A DNA stretch of 64,000 nucleotides from an uncultured Bacilli bacterium (GTDB lineage Bacteria > Bacillota_I > Bacilli_A > RF39 > UBA660). Positions 45,080 through 53,734 of this stretch are shown here, in pieces. Each line of letters starts with the position of its first letter. Positions within the stretch are counted from its first letter, which is position 1. The notes beneath the pieces are model-generated. The model saw only the letters and a program-made list of their open reading frames with translations. It made no database searches and was not told the DNA's origin. The position numbers were made by a program, and so were the translations under genes. Where the stretch lies: contig CAKOOS010000005.1 of NCBI GenBank assembly GCA_934098735.1, forward strand, positions 1 to 64,000, in the 5' to 3' direction.

Positions 45080-45892
45080 ATGAAAAAAATAGCAGTATTA
45101 AATGATATTCATGGAAATCTTTTTTTATTAAATAAAGTAATAGAAAGTTTAAAAGATAAAAATATAGATAAATATATTATTTGTGGAGATTTTCTAACAG
45201 ATGGCCCAGACGATAACAAAATTATAGAAACTATAAAAGATTTAAATGCTGAAGTAATTATAGGAAATAGAGAAGAAACTATCTTGGATATTAAAAATAA
45301 AAAATTTAAACCAGATATTAAAAGTTATCCTTTGTTTTATACAGCTAACAATTTAAGCTTTGAAAATATATTGTATCTAGAAAGCTTAACTAAATATAAA
45401 ATAATTAATTATGAAGGAAAGAGAATTTGTATTTCCCACGGAAGTCCCTATAATATAAGGGATATGATAAATTTTAAAGATGATTTGTTTTTCCAAAATA
45501 TTAAAAATGATTTTCCAGCAGATATTTATCTATTTGCTCACTCTCATCGCCCATTTTATAAAGAATATCAAAATCAAGTTTTTATAAATACGGGTGCTAT
45601 AAATTGTATTTTAGGTAGAAAAAAAGTAACTTCCTATGGAATAATAACTATAAATTCAAGTTTAATTAGTTATGAACAAGTTTATCTTCCTTATAATATA
45701 GAAGAAGTAAAAGAATATTATTTAAATAGCGATTATTATAAAGCTTGCCCTGAATGGAGCATGATAATATTAAATGTACTTAATTCTGGTTATAATTACA
45801 TTGAAGCTTTTTCTAATCAATTTGATTTTTCCAAAAGTATAAATGAAAATTTTACTAACTTTGTCAGAAATTATGATCTACCAATAAAATGA
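45080..45892 (+). CDS. Metallophosphoesterase (YfcE/MJ0936 type)
   Basis: 270 residues. NDIHGN (about 8-13), CGDFLTDGP, GNREE, SHGSP and LFAHSHRPF are the calcineurin-like phosphoesterase motifs, with both metal sites present. Substrate unknown; relatives include phosphodiesterases and nucleotide/tRNA-end phosphatases. AAAGGTG is before the ATG. It sits between oriC and rpmH; in most Firmicutes rpmH follows dnaA directly. Confidence 0.85.
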   Translation: MKKIAVLNDIHGNLFLLNKVIESLKDKNIDKYIICGDFLTDGPDDNKIIETIKDLNAEVIIGNREETILDIKNKKFKPDIKSYPLFYTANNLSFENILYLESLTKYKIINYEGKRICISHGSPYNIRDMINFKDDLFFQNIKNDFPADIYLFAHSHRPFYKEYQNQVFINTGAINCILGRKKVTSYGIITINSSLISYEQVYLPYNIEEVKEYYLNSDYYKACPEWSMIILNVLNSGYNYIEAFSNQFDFSKSINENFTNFVRNYDLPIK

Positions 45893-45906
45893 TAAAAATG
45901 TTTTGC

Positions 45907-45936
45907 TTGACTTATTTACATCTTTAATATTATAAT
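45907..45936 (+). promoter_or_regulatory. Sigma-A promoter of rpmH
   Basis: TTGACT (45907-45912), 18 bases, TATAAT (45931-45936). Confidence 0.82.
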
Positions 45937-45972
45937 AAGGAAGCTAATTTAAGAAACGGAGGGAATTTTATT

Positions 45973-46095
45973 ATGAAAAGAACTTATCAACCAAATAAAA
46001 GAAAAGCTGCAAAAAAACATGGCTTTTTTGCAAGAAAAGAAACTGATATATTAAATAGACGTCGTAGAAAAGGACGTAAAGTTTTATGTAAGTAA
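45973..46095 (+). CDS. rpmH: 50S ribosomal protein bL34
   Basis: 40 residues. Starts MKRTYQPNKRK and ends RRRRKGRKVLCK, the L34 signatures; usual length 44-46, and the segment NGRKVLA between the HGF.AR and RRRRKGR parts is shortened. GGAGGG is 9 bases before the ATG. It precedes rnpA as in nearly all bacteria, with a terminator between them that must allow some read-through. Confidence 0.95.
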   Translation: MKRTYQPNKRKAAKKHGFFARKETDILNRRRRKGRKVLCK

Positions 46096-46119
46096 AAACC
46101 ACTTTAACGTGGTTTTTTT
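46094..46119 (+). terminator. Attenuating terminator between rpmH and rnpA
   Basis: AAAAACCAC and GTGGTTTTT form a 9-bp stem (46094-46102 with 46109-46117) followed by a T run. Confidence 0.75.
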
Positions 46120-46133
46120 CCTAAGGAATTATT

Positions 46134-46469
46134 ATGAAAAGATATGAAATGGTAAAATCTCATGAAGATTTTAATGAAATTATAAAAAATGGTTCTAAAA
46201 TTAAAAATAAATATATGATAATATTTAAAGAATCAAAAAATTTTGAAAAACCCAACTTTGGTATAGCAGTAGGAAAGAAACTTGGCAATGCTGTTACAAG
46301 GAATAAATATAAACGACAAATTAGAAATATTGTTGATAAAAATCGTTTTCTATTTGCAAATAACCATAATTATATTATAATGATAAAGAAAGAAGCAAAA
46401 CTTGCTACTTTTCAAGACTTAGAAAAAGAACTTATCAATTCTCTAAGAAAGGATATCTATGAAAAATAA
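46134..46469 (+). CDS. rnpA: Ribonuclease P protein component
   Basis: 111 residues. The RNR motif GKKLGNAVTRNKYKRQIR is intact, with a basic N-terminus. It helps rnpB RNA (not in window) mature tRNA 5' ends. SD AAGGAA 5 bases upstream. Its end overlaps yidC by 11 bases. Confidence 0.96.
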   Translation: MKRYEMVKSHEDFNEIIKNGSKIKNKYMIIFKESKNFEKPNFGIAVGKKLGNAVTRNKYKRQIRNIVDKNRFLFANNHNYIIMIKKEAKLATFQDLEKELINSLRKDIYEK

Positions 46470-47511
46470 CAAATTTAAAATATTAATACTTGTATGTGTA
46501 ATTTTTCTTACAGCTGGATGTGGAAAATCAAAATATATAATGGATGATAACAATAAGGTAATAACTTATGAAGAAACTGGCCAAATGCTTGAAAAAGATA
46601 TTTTATGCTTGCCTGAAAAAGATGGTGAATTATATAAAATATATCAAAAATATGGTGATGAATTAGATGTAGATTTTAAAGACTTACCAGCATGTACAGA
46701 ATTTAAAGTAAATTCTAATCCAAGCTCTGGACTATGGGAATTTTTGTTTGTCAAACCATTAGCGTTTTTAATATTAAAACTTGGAAAACTTGTTAATAAT
46801 CTTGGTATTTCTTTAATTCTTATTGGACTTGCAATAAGATTAATATTACTTCCTTTTACAATAAAATCCACAAAACAAACTGCTAATATGAAAAAAGCTC
46901 AACCAGAACTTGAAAAGCTAGAAAGAAAATATCGTAATAAAACAGATAATGAATCATTAATGGCAAAAAGTCAAGAAACTATGATGATTTATAAAAAATA
47001 TAAAGTTAATCCAATGGTAGGATGTTTAATGGCTTTTATTCAACTTCCTTTGTTCTTTGCTTTTTTACAAGCAATCTATAGAACTCCATCAATTTATGAA
47101 GAAAGACTTTTAAGCTTTAATTTAGGTATGACACCACTTGTGGGAATTAAGAGTGGAAATTATCTATATCTACTACTATTAATATTAATTGCAATATCAA
47201 CATATTTCTCATTTAGACAAACAATGAGCCAAACGGCAGGACAAACGCCAGAAATGCAACATCAAATGAAAATAATGTTATACGTTATGCTTGGAGTAAT
47301 AACTTATGCATCACTATCACTTCCAACAGCTTTAGCATTTTATTGGATCGTAACCTATGCTTTCATAGCTATTCAAAACATAGTTATAAATATGATAAAT
47401 AATAAATCCTTAACTAATAAACCTAAAAAAAACTTGACTGAAAAAAAGAAAGAAAAAATAAAGGACAAGTTAGTTAAGAAAGAAGGCATGAAGTATGGAA
47501 AAAATAACTAA
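46459..47511 (+). CDS. yidC: YidC/SpoIIIJ membrane protein insertase
   Basis: 350 residues. A lipoprotein signal peptide with lipobox LTAGC (Cys about 21), then the five-helix YidC core: LGISLILIGLAIRLILLPFTIKSTKQTANM (the Arg in the hydrophilic groove), MVGCLMAFIQLPLFFAFLQAIY and LPTALAFYWIVTYAFIAIQN, and a lysine-rich tail. Operon rpmH-rnpA-yidC-jag. One of the Firmicutes paralogues; which (SpoIIIJ or YqjG) cannot be told, although location and lipoprotein signal favour SpoIIIJ. Confidence 0.95.
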   Translation: MKNNKFKILILVCVIFLTAGCGKSKYIMDDNNKVITYEETGQMLEKDILCLPEKDGELYKIYQKYGDELDVDFKDLPACTEFKVNSNPSSGLWEFLFVKPLAFLILKLGKLVNNLGISLILIGLAIRLILLPFTIKSTKQTANMKKAQPELEKLERKYRNKTDNESLMAKSQETMMIYKKYKVNPMVGCLMAFIQLPLFFAFLQAIYRTPSIYEERLLSFNLGMTPLVGIKSGNYLYLLLLILIAISTYFSFRQTMSQTAGQTPEMQHQMKIMLYVMLGVITYASLSLPTALAFYWIVTYAFIAIQNIVINMINNKSLTNKPKKNLTEKKKEKIKDKLVKKEGMKYGKNN

Positions 47512-48100
47512 AGAAGGAAAAGACGTAGAAAATATTTTAGCTGAAATAATGGCTGAAAATAATTTAAATGCAGAAGATTTTATCTATACAAGTAAATTAA
47601 AAAAAGGTAAATTGTTTCAAGGAACTTTATATGAGGTTGATGTATATTTAAAAAGTGATATAAATAATGAAATTAAAAATATTTTACATGAAATCGTGGA
47701 AAATATGGGATTAGAAGTTACAATAGAAATAAGTAATAAAGAAGAAAGAACAACTATTAGAATGTTTTCAAATAAGGATTACATTTTAATAGGTAAAGAA
47801 GGGGCTACATTAAAGGCCTTAGAAGTAATTGTTAAACAAAGAATTCAAAATGAAACAGGTATTTATTATAAGTTTAATTTAGACGTATCAAATTATAAAA
47901 CAAAAATTGCTAAACATTTAGAATGGTTAGCAAAGAAAAGTGCTAAAGAAGTTGCTGAAACCAAAATGGAAATTGCCTTAGATAATATGACTTCTTATGA
48001 AAGAAGAATAATTCATAATGCTTTAACTGATTTTAAAGGAGTTAAAACAGAAAGTGAAGGGGAAGAACCTAATAGACATATAGTTATAAAGCCACTTTAA
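47495..48100 (+). CDS. jag: Jag (KhpB) RNA-binding protein
   Basis: 201 residues: N-terminal Jag domain (about 1-50), KH domain (RMFSNKDYILIGKEGATLKALEVIVKQRI; GKEGAT is the GxxG variant), and C-terminal R3H (MTSYERRIIHNALTDFKGVKTESEGEEPNRHIVIKP). It binds RNA with KhpA and regulates division. Overlaps yidC by 17 bases. Confidence 0.95.
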   Translation: MEKITKEGKDVENILAEIMAENNLNAEDFIYTSKLKKGKLFQGTLYEVDVYLKSDINNEIKNILHEIVENMGLEVTIEISNKEERTTIRMFSNKDYILIGKEGATLKALEVIVKQRIQNETGIYYKFNLDVSNYKTKIAKHLEWLAKKSAKEVAETKMEIALDNMTSYERRIIHNALTDFKGVKTESEGEEPNRHIVIKPL

Positions 48101-48109
48101 AGTGGCTTT
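48088..48109 (+). terminator. Hairpin terminator at the end of the rpmH operon
   Basis: AAAGCCACTTT and AAAGTGGCTTT form a 22-base perfect palindrome; the jag stop codon is at its centre. Its T run is short, so it may be partial. Confidence 0.65.
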
Positions 48110-48247
48110 TAACGTGTTTTTCTTTATAAGAAACTAACAAATTAAAATTATATAAAATATAAATATAACTTATATTGATTATAAAACGAATTTATATCAA
48201 ATATAATCTCTTATTGTAAAATTATAAAAACGAAAGGAATAGCATTA

Positions 48248-48577
48248 ATGGAGAATTTACGAATAATAAGAGAAAAAAGACATAAAAATCAATTAAATGT
48301 TGCTATAGCAGTCGGAGTTAGTCAAGAATCAATTAGTATGTATGAATCTGGTGTAAGTTATCCTAAAGCAAATATTTTAATTAAACTTGCTAAATACTTA
48401 GAAACAAGTACAGATTATTTGTTAGGACTTACAGATGATGACACACCAATAAAATATATGACTAAAAGTCTTACAAATAAAGAAAAAGAGCTATTGGAAA
48501 GATTTATTTATCTAAATACAGAAGATCAATTAAAGCTTATAGGATATGCTGATTCTCTTATTAAAGTAACAACTTAA
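48248..48577 (+). CDS. XRE-family transcriptional regulator
   Basis: 109 residues. HTH_3: LRIIREKRHKNQLNVAIAVGVSQESISMYESGVSYPKANILIKLAKYLETSTDYLLGLTDDDTP (about 4-67), followed by a helical C-terminal part (NKEKELLERFIYLNTEDQLKLIGYADSLI). AAAGG is 8 bases before the ATG. The upstream 150 bases hold repeats of TTATATTGATTATA-like sequence that could be its own operator, but I cannot confirm it. Target genes unknown. Confidence 0.85.
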   Translation: MENLRIIREKRHKNQLNVAIAVGVSQESISMYESGVSYPKANILIKLAKYLETSTDYLLGLTDDDTPIKYMTKSLTNKEKELLERFIYLNTEDQLKLIGYADSLIKVTT

Positions 48578-48600
48578 ATATTTAATTTTATAAATTTACG

Positions 48601-48637
48601 TGCTATAATACTTCCAGTGAAAGGAAGTGTTTTTTTT
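48601..48637 (+). promoter_or_regulatory. Extended -10 promoter and SD hairpin before mnmE
   Basis: TGCTATAAT (48601-48609) is an extended -10. Directly after it ACTTCC and GGAAGT (48610-48615 with 48623-48628) form a hairpin followed by T8 (48630-48637) ending at the mnmE ATG. The hairpin contains the SD GGAAG. A transcript initiated at the -10 would begin inside the left arm, so only read-through RNA from upstream carries the full terminator. Confidence 0.65.
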
Positions 48638-49987
48638 ATGGAAGATACGATATGTGCAATTTCAACTAGTATTGGACTTGGTGCTATTTCTATAGTACGA
48701 GTTACTGGAAAAGATGCAATTAATATAGTAAATAATTTATTTGATCATGATATAAAAAATGCTTCTAGTCATACTATTCATTATGGTCATATCGAATATC
48801 AAGATGAAATAATTGATGAAGTATTAATAATGATTATGAAAGCTCCGAAAACTTATACAACTGAAGATGTGGTAGAAATTAATTGTCATGGTGGAATAAA
48901 TACCACAAAAAAAATAATGGAAATACTACTAATGAATGGTTGTAGATTAGCTGAACCTGGAGAATTTACAAAAAGAGCATATTTAAATGGAAGAATTAAT
49001 TTACTTGAAGCAGAATCTGTAAATGATTTGATAGTGGCTAAAACAGATGCAGCAAGAAAGCTTGCAATGAATAATGTAAATGGTTTACTATCTCAAAAAA
49101 TAAGTGCTTTAAGAAGCAAAATAGCTAAAATTTTAGCAAACATTGAAGTAAATATAGATTACCCCGAATATGCAGATGAATTAGTTGTAACTACATCTTT
49201 AATGCATGGCTATTTAGATGAAATAAATAAAGAGTTAAAAAGTTTAGTAGAAGGTTCTAAAAATGGTCAGATAATTAAAAATGGTATAAATATTGCTATA
49301 ATAGGAAAACCAAATGTAGGTAAAAGTAGTATTTTAAACCATCTTTTAGATGAAGAAAAAGCCATAGTTACAAATATTCCTGGTACGACGAGAGATATAG
49401 TGGAAGGTACTATTTCTTTAGAAGGTGTAGCTATAAATTTCATTGATACAGCAGGAATTAGAGAAACATCTGATATTGTTGAAAAAATAGGCGTTGATAA
49501 AAGTAAACAAGCAGCGGAAGCTGCAGATCTTATTTTGTTTGTATTAAATAATAATGAGAAAATAAGTGAAGAAGAGCTAGATTTAATTAATAGTTTTAAA
49601 GAAAATAAGCTTATTATTTATATTAATAAAGCAGATTTACCAAAAAAAGTAGAACTACCAGATGAAATAGATGACGTTATATATGGAAATACTATTTCAC
49701 CAGATGGATTAAACAATTTAAAAAATAAAATTATAGAAAAATTTTCATTAAAAGAAATAATTAATAAAGACATGAGCTATTTATCTAATTTACGTGAAAT
49801 AGATTTAATAAACAAAGCTTATAATACTTTAAAAAGTGCTCAACATAATTTAGATAATGGAATGAGTGTTGACATGGTTGAAATTGATTTAAAAGAAGCC
49901 TGGAATTATTTAGGAGAAATAATAGGAGAAAGTTACCAAGATGAATTAGTTGATAAAATTTTTAGTAACTTTTGTTTAGGAAAGTAG
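48638..49987 (+). CDS. mnmE: tRNA modification GTPase MnmE
   Basis: 449 residues from ATG 48638; the in-frame GTG at 48617 adds seven residues and is in the SD region. N-terminal MEDTICAISTSIGLGAISIVRVTG, GHIEY, and GEFTKRAYLNGRINLLEAESVNDLI; G domain GKPNVGKSSIL, TRDIVEG, DTAGIRET, NKADLP; and C-terminal FCLGK with the conserved Cys. Pairs with MnmG for U34 modification. Confidence 0.96.
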   Translation: MEDTICAISTSIGLGAISIVRVTGKDAINIVNNLFDHDIKNASSHTIHYGHIEYQDEIIDEVLIMIMKAPKTYTTEDVVEINCHGGINTTKKIMEILLMNGCRLAEPGEFTKRAYLNGRINLLEAESVNDLIVAKTDAARKLAMNNVNGLLSQKISALRSKIAKILANIEVNIDYPEYADELVVTTSLMHGYLDEINKELKSLVEGSKNGQIIKNGINIAIIGKPNVGKSSILNHLLDEEKAIVTNIPGTTRDIVEGTISLEGVAINFIDTAGIRETSDIVEKIGVDKSKQAAEAADLILFVLNNNEKISEEELDLINSFKENKLIIYINKADLPKKVELPDEIDDVIYGNTISPDGLNNLKNKIIEKFSLKEIINKDMSYLSNLREIDLINKAYNTLKSAQHNLDNGMSVDMVEIDLKEAWNYLGEIIGESYQDELVDKIFSNFCLGK

Positions 49988-49995
49988 GTAATAAA

Positions 49996-51864
49996 ATGTT
50001 TGATTGTATAGTTGTTGGTGGTGGTCATGCTGGAATCGAAGCCTCTCATATAGCTGCCAAAATGGGATGTAAAACATTACTAGTAACAGGAAATATAAAA
50101 AATATTGGTGATATGCCATGTAATCCATCTATTGGAGGGACTGCTAAAGGAATAATTGTACGTGAAGTAGATGCTCTCGGAGGATTAATGGGCAAAATTG
50201 CAGATAAATCCCATTTACAAATAAAAATGTTAAATAACTCTAAGGGCCCAGCTGTAAGAAGCTTAAGAGCTCAAGCAGATAAAATAACATATCCACAAAA
50301 TATGCAAAATTATTTAAGTAAAATGGAAAATTTAACTATTAAAGAAGCAATTATAGAAGACTTAATTTTAGAAAATGGAGTTGTTAACGGTGTTATTACT
50401 GAAGATGGTGAAAAAATATACGGAAAAACAGTTATTTTAACAACAGGAACATATTTGTGTGGCAATATTTTAGTGGGTAGTGAGAATACCCCTGGAGGAC
50501 CTCACGGTGAAAAAAGAAGTAATTATTTATCGCAAAAATTAAAAGAATATGGTTTAAAAATACTTAGACTTAAAACTGGGACCCCACAAAGAATAAAAAA
50601 AGATTCTATTGACTTTAGTGTCATGCAAAAAGAAAATGGGGATAATACACTTTGGACATTTTCTTATGACGATAAACCTTCTTATAATGTTGATGAACAA
50701 AGCTCTTGTTATTTATTGTATACTAATGAAAAAACTCATCAAATAATTAGAGATAATTTAGATAAATCAGCAATGTATGGAGGATATGCAACAGGTGTTG
50801 GACCTAGATATTGTCCATCTATTGAAGATAAAATAGTGCGCTTTAGTGATAAAGAAAGGCATCAATTGTTTCTTGAACCAGAAAGTTTATATTATGATGA
50901 TTGGTATTTACAAGGTTTTTCAACTAGCATGCCAAGAGATATTCAGTTACAAATGGTTCATAGTTTGCATGGTCTTGAAAATGCCATTATAACTAAATAT
51001 GCCTATGCAATTGAATACGATGCCATAGATCCGTTGCAAATTAAGCCTTCATTAGAAAATAAAATAATTGGTAATCTTTTTACAGCAGGTCAAATAAATG
51101 GTACGAGTGGTTATGAAGAAGCTGCAGGTCAAGGAATAATTGCAGGAATAAATGCCGTTTTAAAAGTTCAAGGAAAAAAACCCCTTATTTTAAAAAGAAG
51201 TGACGCTTATATCGGAGTTTTAATTGATGATTTAGTTACAAAAGGAACTATTGAACCATATCGTATGTTAACAAGTAGGGCAGAATTTCGCCTTCTTTTA
51301 AGATCTGATAACGCCGATTTACGTTTGAGACATCTAGCTAAAGAAATAGGAACTATTAATGATGAACAATATCAAAGATTACTAACAAAAGAAAAAAATA
51401 TTAAAGAACTAACAGAATATTTAAAAAATAATGTCTTGCATTTAACAGATGAAGTGAAGAGTATTTTTTCAAGAGAAAATAAAAATATTCCTTTAACTGG
51501 AATAAACTATTATGATTTATTAAAAAGACCAGAAATAGATTTAAAATTTATAGAAAATTTTATAACATTAGATTATTCTGATGAAGTAAAAGAACAAGTA
51601 GAAATAAATGCTAAATATTCTGGATATATACAAAAAGCCTATAAAGAAGTTGAAAAATTATTAAAACTTGAAGATAAACAAATTCCTGATGATATTGATT
51701 ATAAAAAAGTTACCAATCTTGCTAGCGAAGCTAAGCAAAAACTTGAAAAGATAAGACCAAAAACTATCGCTCAAGCTTCAAGAATTAGTGGAGTTAATCC
51801 TGTTGATATATCAGTTTTGACTGTTTACTTAAAAAAGGAATATAGTAAAGATGACAATAAATGA
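49996..51864 (+). CDS. mnmG: tRNA uridine-34 modification enzyme MnmG (GidA)
   Basis: 622 residues from ATG 49996; the longer start at 49972 lies in mnmE. FAD-binding VVGGGHAGIEAS, NPSIGGTAKGIIVREVDALGGLMGK, LKTGTPQRI, GYATGVGPRYCPSIEDKIVRF, ending GYEEAAGQGIIAGINA, and the C-terminal RISGVNPVDISVLTVYL. With MnmE it installs cmnm5U34. Overlaps rsmG by 14 bases. Confidence 0.97.
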   Translation: MFDCIVVGGGHAGIEASHIAAKMGCKTLLVTGNIKNIGDMPCNPSIGGTAKGIIVREVDALGGLMGKIADKSHLQIKMLNNSKGPAVRSLRAQADKITYPQNMQNYLSKMENLTIKEAIIEDLILENGVVNGVITEDGEKIYGKTVILTTGTYLCGNILVGSENTPGGPHGEKRSNYLSQKLKEYGLKILRLKTGTPQRIKKDSIDFSVMQKENGDNTLWTFSYDDKPSYNVDEQSSCYLLYTNEKTHQIIRDNLDKSAMYGGYATGVGPRYCPSIEDKIVRFSDKERHQLFLEPESLYYDDWYLQGFSTSMPRDIQLQMVHSLHGLENAIITKYAYAIEYDAIDPLQIKPSLENKIIGNLFTAGQINGTSGYEEAAGQGIIAGINAVLKVQGKKPLILKRSDAYIGVLIDDLVTKGTIEPYRMLTSRAEFRLLLRSDNADLRLRHLAKEIGTINDEQYQRLLTKEKNIKELTEYLKNNVLHLTDEVKSIFSRENKNIPLTGINYYDLLKRPEIDLKFIENFITLDYSDEVKEQVEINAKYSGYIQKAYKEVEKLLKLEDKQIPDDIDYKKVTNLASEAKQKLEKIRPKTIAQASRISGVNPVDISVLTVYLKKEYSKDDNK

Positions 51865-52570
51865 GTTTATAGAAAGTGTTAAAAAGCTGGGAATTAAAAT
51901 AAGTGATGAAGAGTTAAATAAATTGGACATTTATGTCAAATTTTTATTAGAGTATAACGAGCACACTAATTTGACTGCCATAAAAAAAGAAGAAGATGTT
52001 TATTTAAAGCATTTTTATGATAGTTTAACAATAAGTTACGTCATTAATTTGGAAGAGGAAAAAATTCTTTTAGATATCGGAACAGGGGCAGGTTTTCCAG
52101 GTATGATTTTAAAAATATTTTTTCCAAATTTAAAAGTAACCCTTTTAGATAGTAATAATAAAAAAACAAAATTTTTAGAGAAACTAAGAGATAAGCTAAA
52201 CTTAAATGACGTCGAAATAATAAATGACAGAGTAGAAAATCTAGCTAAAACACGTTTAAATTATTATGATGTTGTAACCGCTAGAGCAGTTACTAACATG
52301 ACTGTTTTAACTGAACTTGCTATGCCACTTGTTAAAGAAGAAAAATATTTTATAGCACTAAAGGGAAGTAATATAAATGAAATTGAAGATAGCTATTATG
52401 CTATTTCTGTAATGCATGGAAAAATAGTAAAATCTAAAGAATTTGAATTAGCTAAAGAAGCTGGAAAAAGAAATATAGTAAAAATTAAAAAGCTTAATAA
52501 GACAAATATAAATGAAATAAGATCTTATGATAAAATTATTAAAAAGCCGTTGCAAAAAAAGATTAAATAG
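51851..52570 (+). CDS. rsmG: 16S rRNA guanine-527-N7-methyltransferase RsmG (GidB)
   Basis: 239 residues. TNLTAIKKEEDVYLKHFYDSLT, LLDIGTGAGFPGMILKI (SAM loop), and VTARAVTNMTVLTELAMPLV. It methylates G527. AAGGAAT is upstream of the ATG. Part of the conserved mnmE-mnmG-rsmG-noc order. Confidence 0.96.
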   Translation: MTINEFIESVKKLGIKISDEELNKLDIYVKFLLEYNEHTNLTAIKKEEDVYLKHFYDSLTISYVINLEEEKILLDIGTGAGFPGMILKIFFPNLKVTLLDSNNKKTKFLEKLRDKLNLNDVEIINDRVENLAKTRLNYYDVVTARAVTNMTVLTELAMPLVKEEKYFIALKGSNINEIEDSYYAISVMHGKIVKSKEFELAKEAGKRNIVKIKKLNKTNINEIRSYDKIIKKPLQKKIK

Positions 52571-52601
52571 TTTAGAATAAAAGATGATAGGGTTGATAGA
52601 T

Positions 52602-53711
52602 GTGAATAATATGCAAATGGAAAATACCGTTTTACAAGTTCCTATAGAGGATATAATACCAAACCGTTTTCAACCACGGTTATCTTTTGATGATTCTTCT
52701 TTAAATGATTTAGCCTCATCAATTAAACAACATGGAATAATTCAACCTCTTGTTTTAAGAAGAAAAAATGACAAATATGAAATAATTGCGGGAGAAAGAA
52801 GATATAAAGCTGCGCGTATGGCTGGTTTAATTACTGTTCCTGCTATAATATCAAATTTAGACGATAATGCTTCAGCAGAAGTTGCAATCGTAGAAAATAT
52901 TCAAAGAAAAGATTTAACAGCAATTGAAGAAGCAAAATCTTATCAAGCTCTTTTAGATAAAGGCTATATGACACAAGAAGAATTAGCTCGCAAGATGGGC
53001 TTATCACAGTCAGCAATTTCTAATAAACTTAGGTTACTTTCACTTGATGAAGAAGTACAAAATGCTATACTTGCTGAAAAAATATCTGAAAGACATGCTA
53101 GAACACTTTTAAAAGTTCCGAGTCATGAAAAACAAAAAGAATTATTAAATAAAGTAATCAAAGAAAGAATGACAGTTAAACAATTAGAAGATGAAATAAA
53201 AAAGAATGAAGGAAGTGCAAAAGAAGTGAATCAAGAAGAAATTCCGATTATAAATTCAACTCCAGATATTAACAATGTTATAAATAATTCAGTAGATATT
53301 AATAAAATTACTAATAGTCCAGAGGAATTATTTACGGAAGAAGTAACTCCAAAAACTGTAACTCCTGAAAAATTCTTTTCTAATCCCGAAAAAATGCCTA
53401 ATAAATTCTTTAATTTTTTGGAAGATACAGCAGCTAATATGAACGTTCATGAAGAAATTCCTATTATTGAAATTGCACCAGAAGAAAAAACAAAAGATAA
53501 TAATTCAATTACAAAAACTGATAATATTGAAATGTTAGATGATTTTATAGTTCCAACAACAGCTGAAGTAAAAGTAGAAGATGACTACTTAGATTCAGTA
53601 TTAAAGACTATTCGTGGATTAAATTTAGATAGTGATAAAGTAGTTGTTAAGGAAATGAATTTACCAACAGAATATCATATCAATATCATTATAAAAAAAG
53701 ATAAAATCTAG
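52602..53711 (+). CDS. noc: Noc-type ParB-family nucleoid occlusion protein
   Basis: About 369 residues; start GTG 52602 (AGGG upstream) or ATG 52584. VPIEDIIPNRFQPR, GIIQPLVLRR, and the CTP-binding IIAGERRYKAAR; helix-turn-helix TQEELARKMGLSQSAISNKLRLLSL...AEKISERHARTLL. Q in SQS, K in NKL and R in SERHAR match Noc and not ParB (R/T/G there), so binding of ATTTCCCGGGAAAT is expected. The N-terminal amphipathic membrane helix of Bacillus Noc is absent, and a 120-residue acidic linker (about 220-335) and an atypical C-terminal domain follow. Location after rsmG is that of noc. Confidence 0.85.
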   Translation: MNNMQMENTVLQVPIEDIIPNRFQPRLSFDDSSLNDLASSIKQHGIIQPLVLRRKNDKYEIIAGERRYKAARMAGLITVPAIISNLDDNASAEVAIVENIQRKDLTAIEEAKSYQALLDKGYMTQEELARKMGLSQSAISNKLRLLSLDEEVQNAILAEKISERHARTLLKVPSHEKQKELLNKVIKERMTVKQLEDEIKKNEGSAKEVNQEEIPIINSTPDINNVINNSVDINKITNSPEELFTEEVTPKTVTPEKFFSNPEKMPNKFFNFLEDTAANMNVHEEIPIIEIAPEEKTKDNNSITKTDNIEMLDDFIVPTTAEVKVEDDYLDSVLKTIRGLNLDSDKVVVKEMNLPTEYHINIIIKKDKI

Positions 53712-53734
53712 AAGACTTTGCTTCTAGATTTTTT
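53703..53734. terminator. Terminator of noc (bidirectional possible)
   Basis: AAAATCTAGAAG (53703-53714), 6-base loop, CTTCTAGATTTT (53721-53732), then a T run; converges on the small gene at 53733. Confidence 0.85.

Noticed and set aside
48101..48247. Operator for the XRE regulator
   Set aside because: TTATATTGATTATA-like repeats and a TATCAAATATAA partner exist, but in such AT-rich DNA this is not distinctive enough to report.
52584..53711. Calling this protein ParB/Spo0J
   Set aside because: The HTH has Q, K and R at the positions that define Noc; ParB has R, T/H and G. Location after rsmG is also that of noc.
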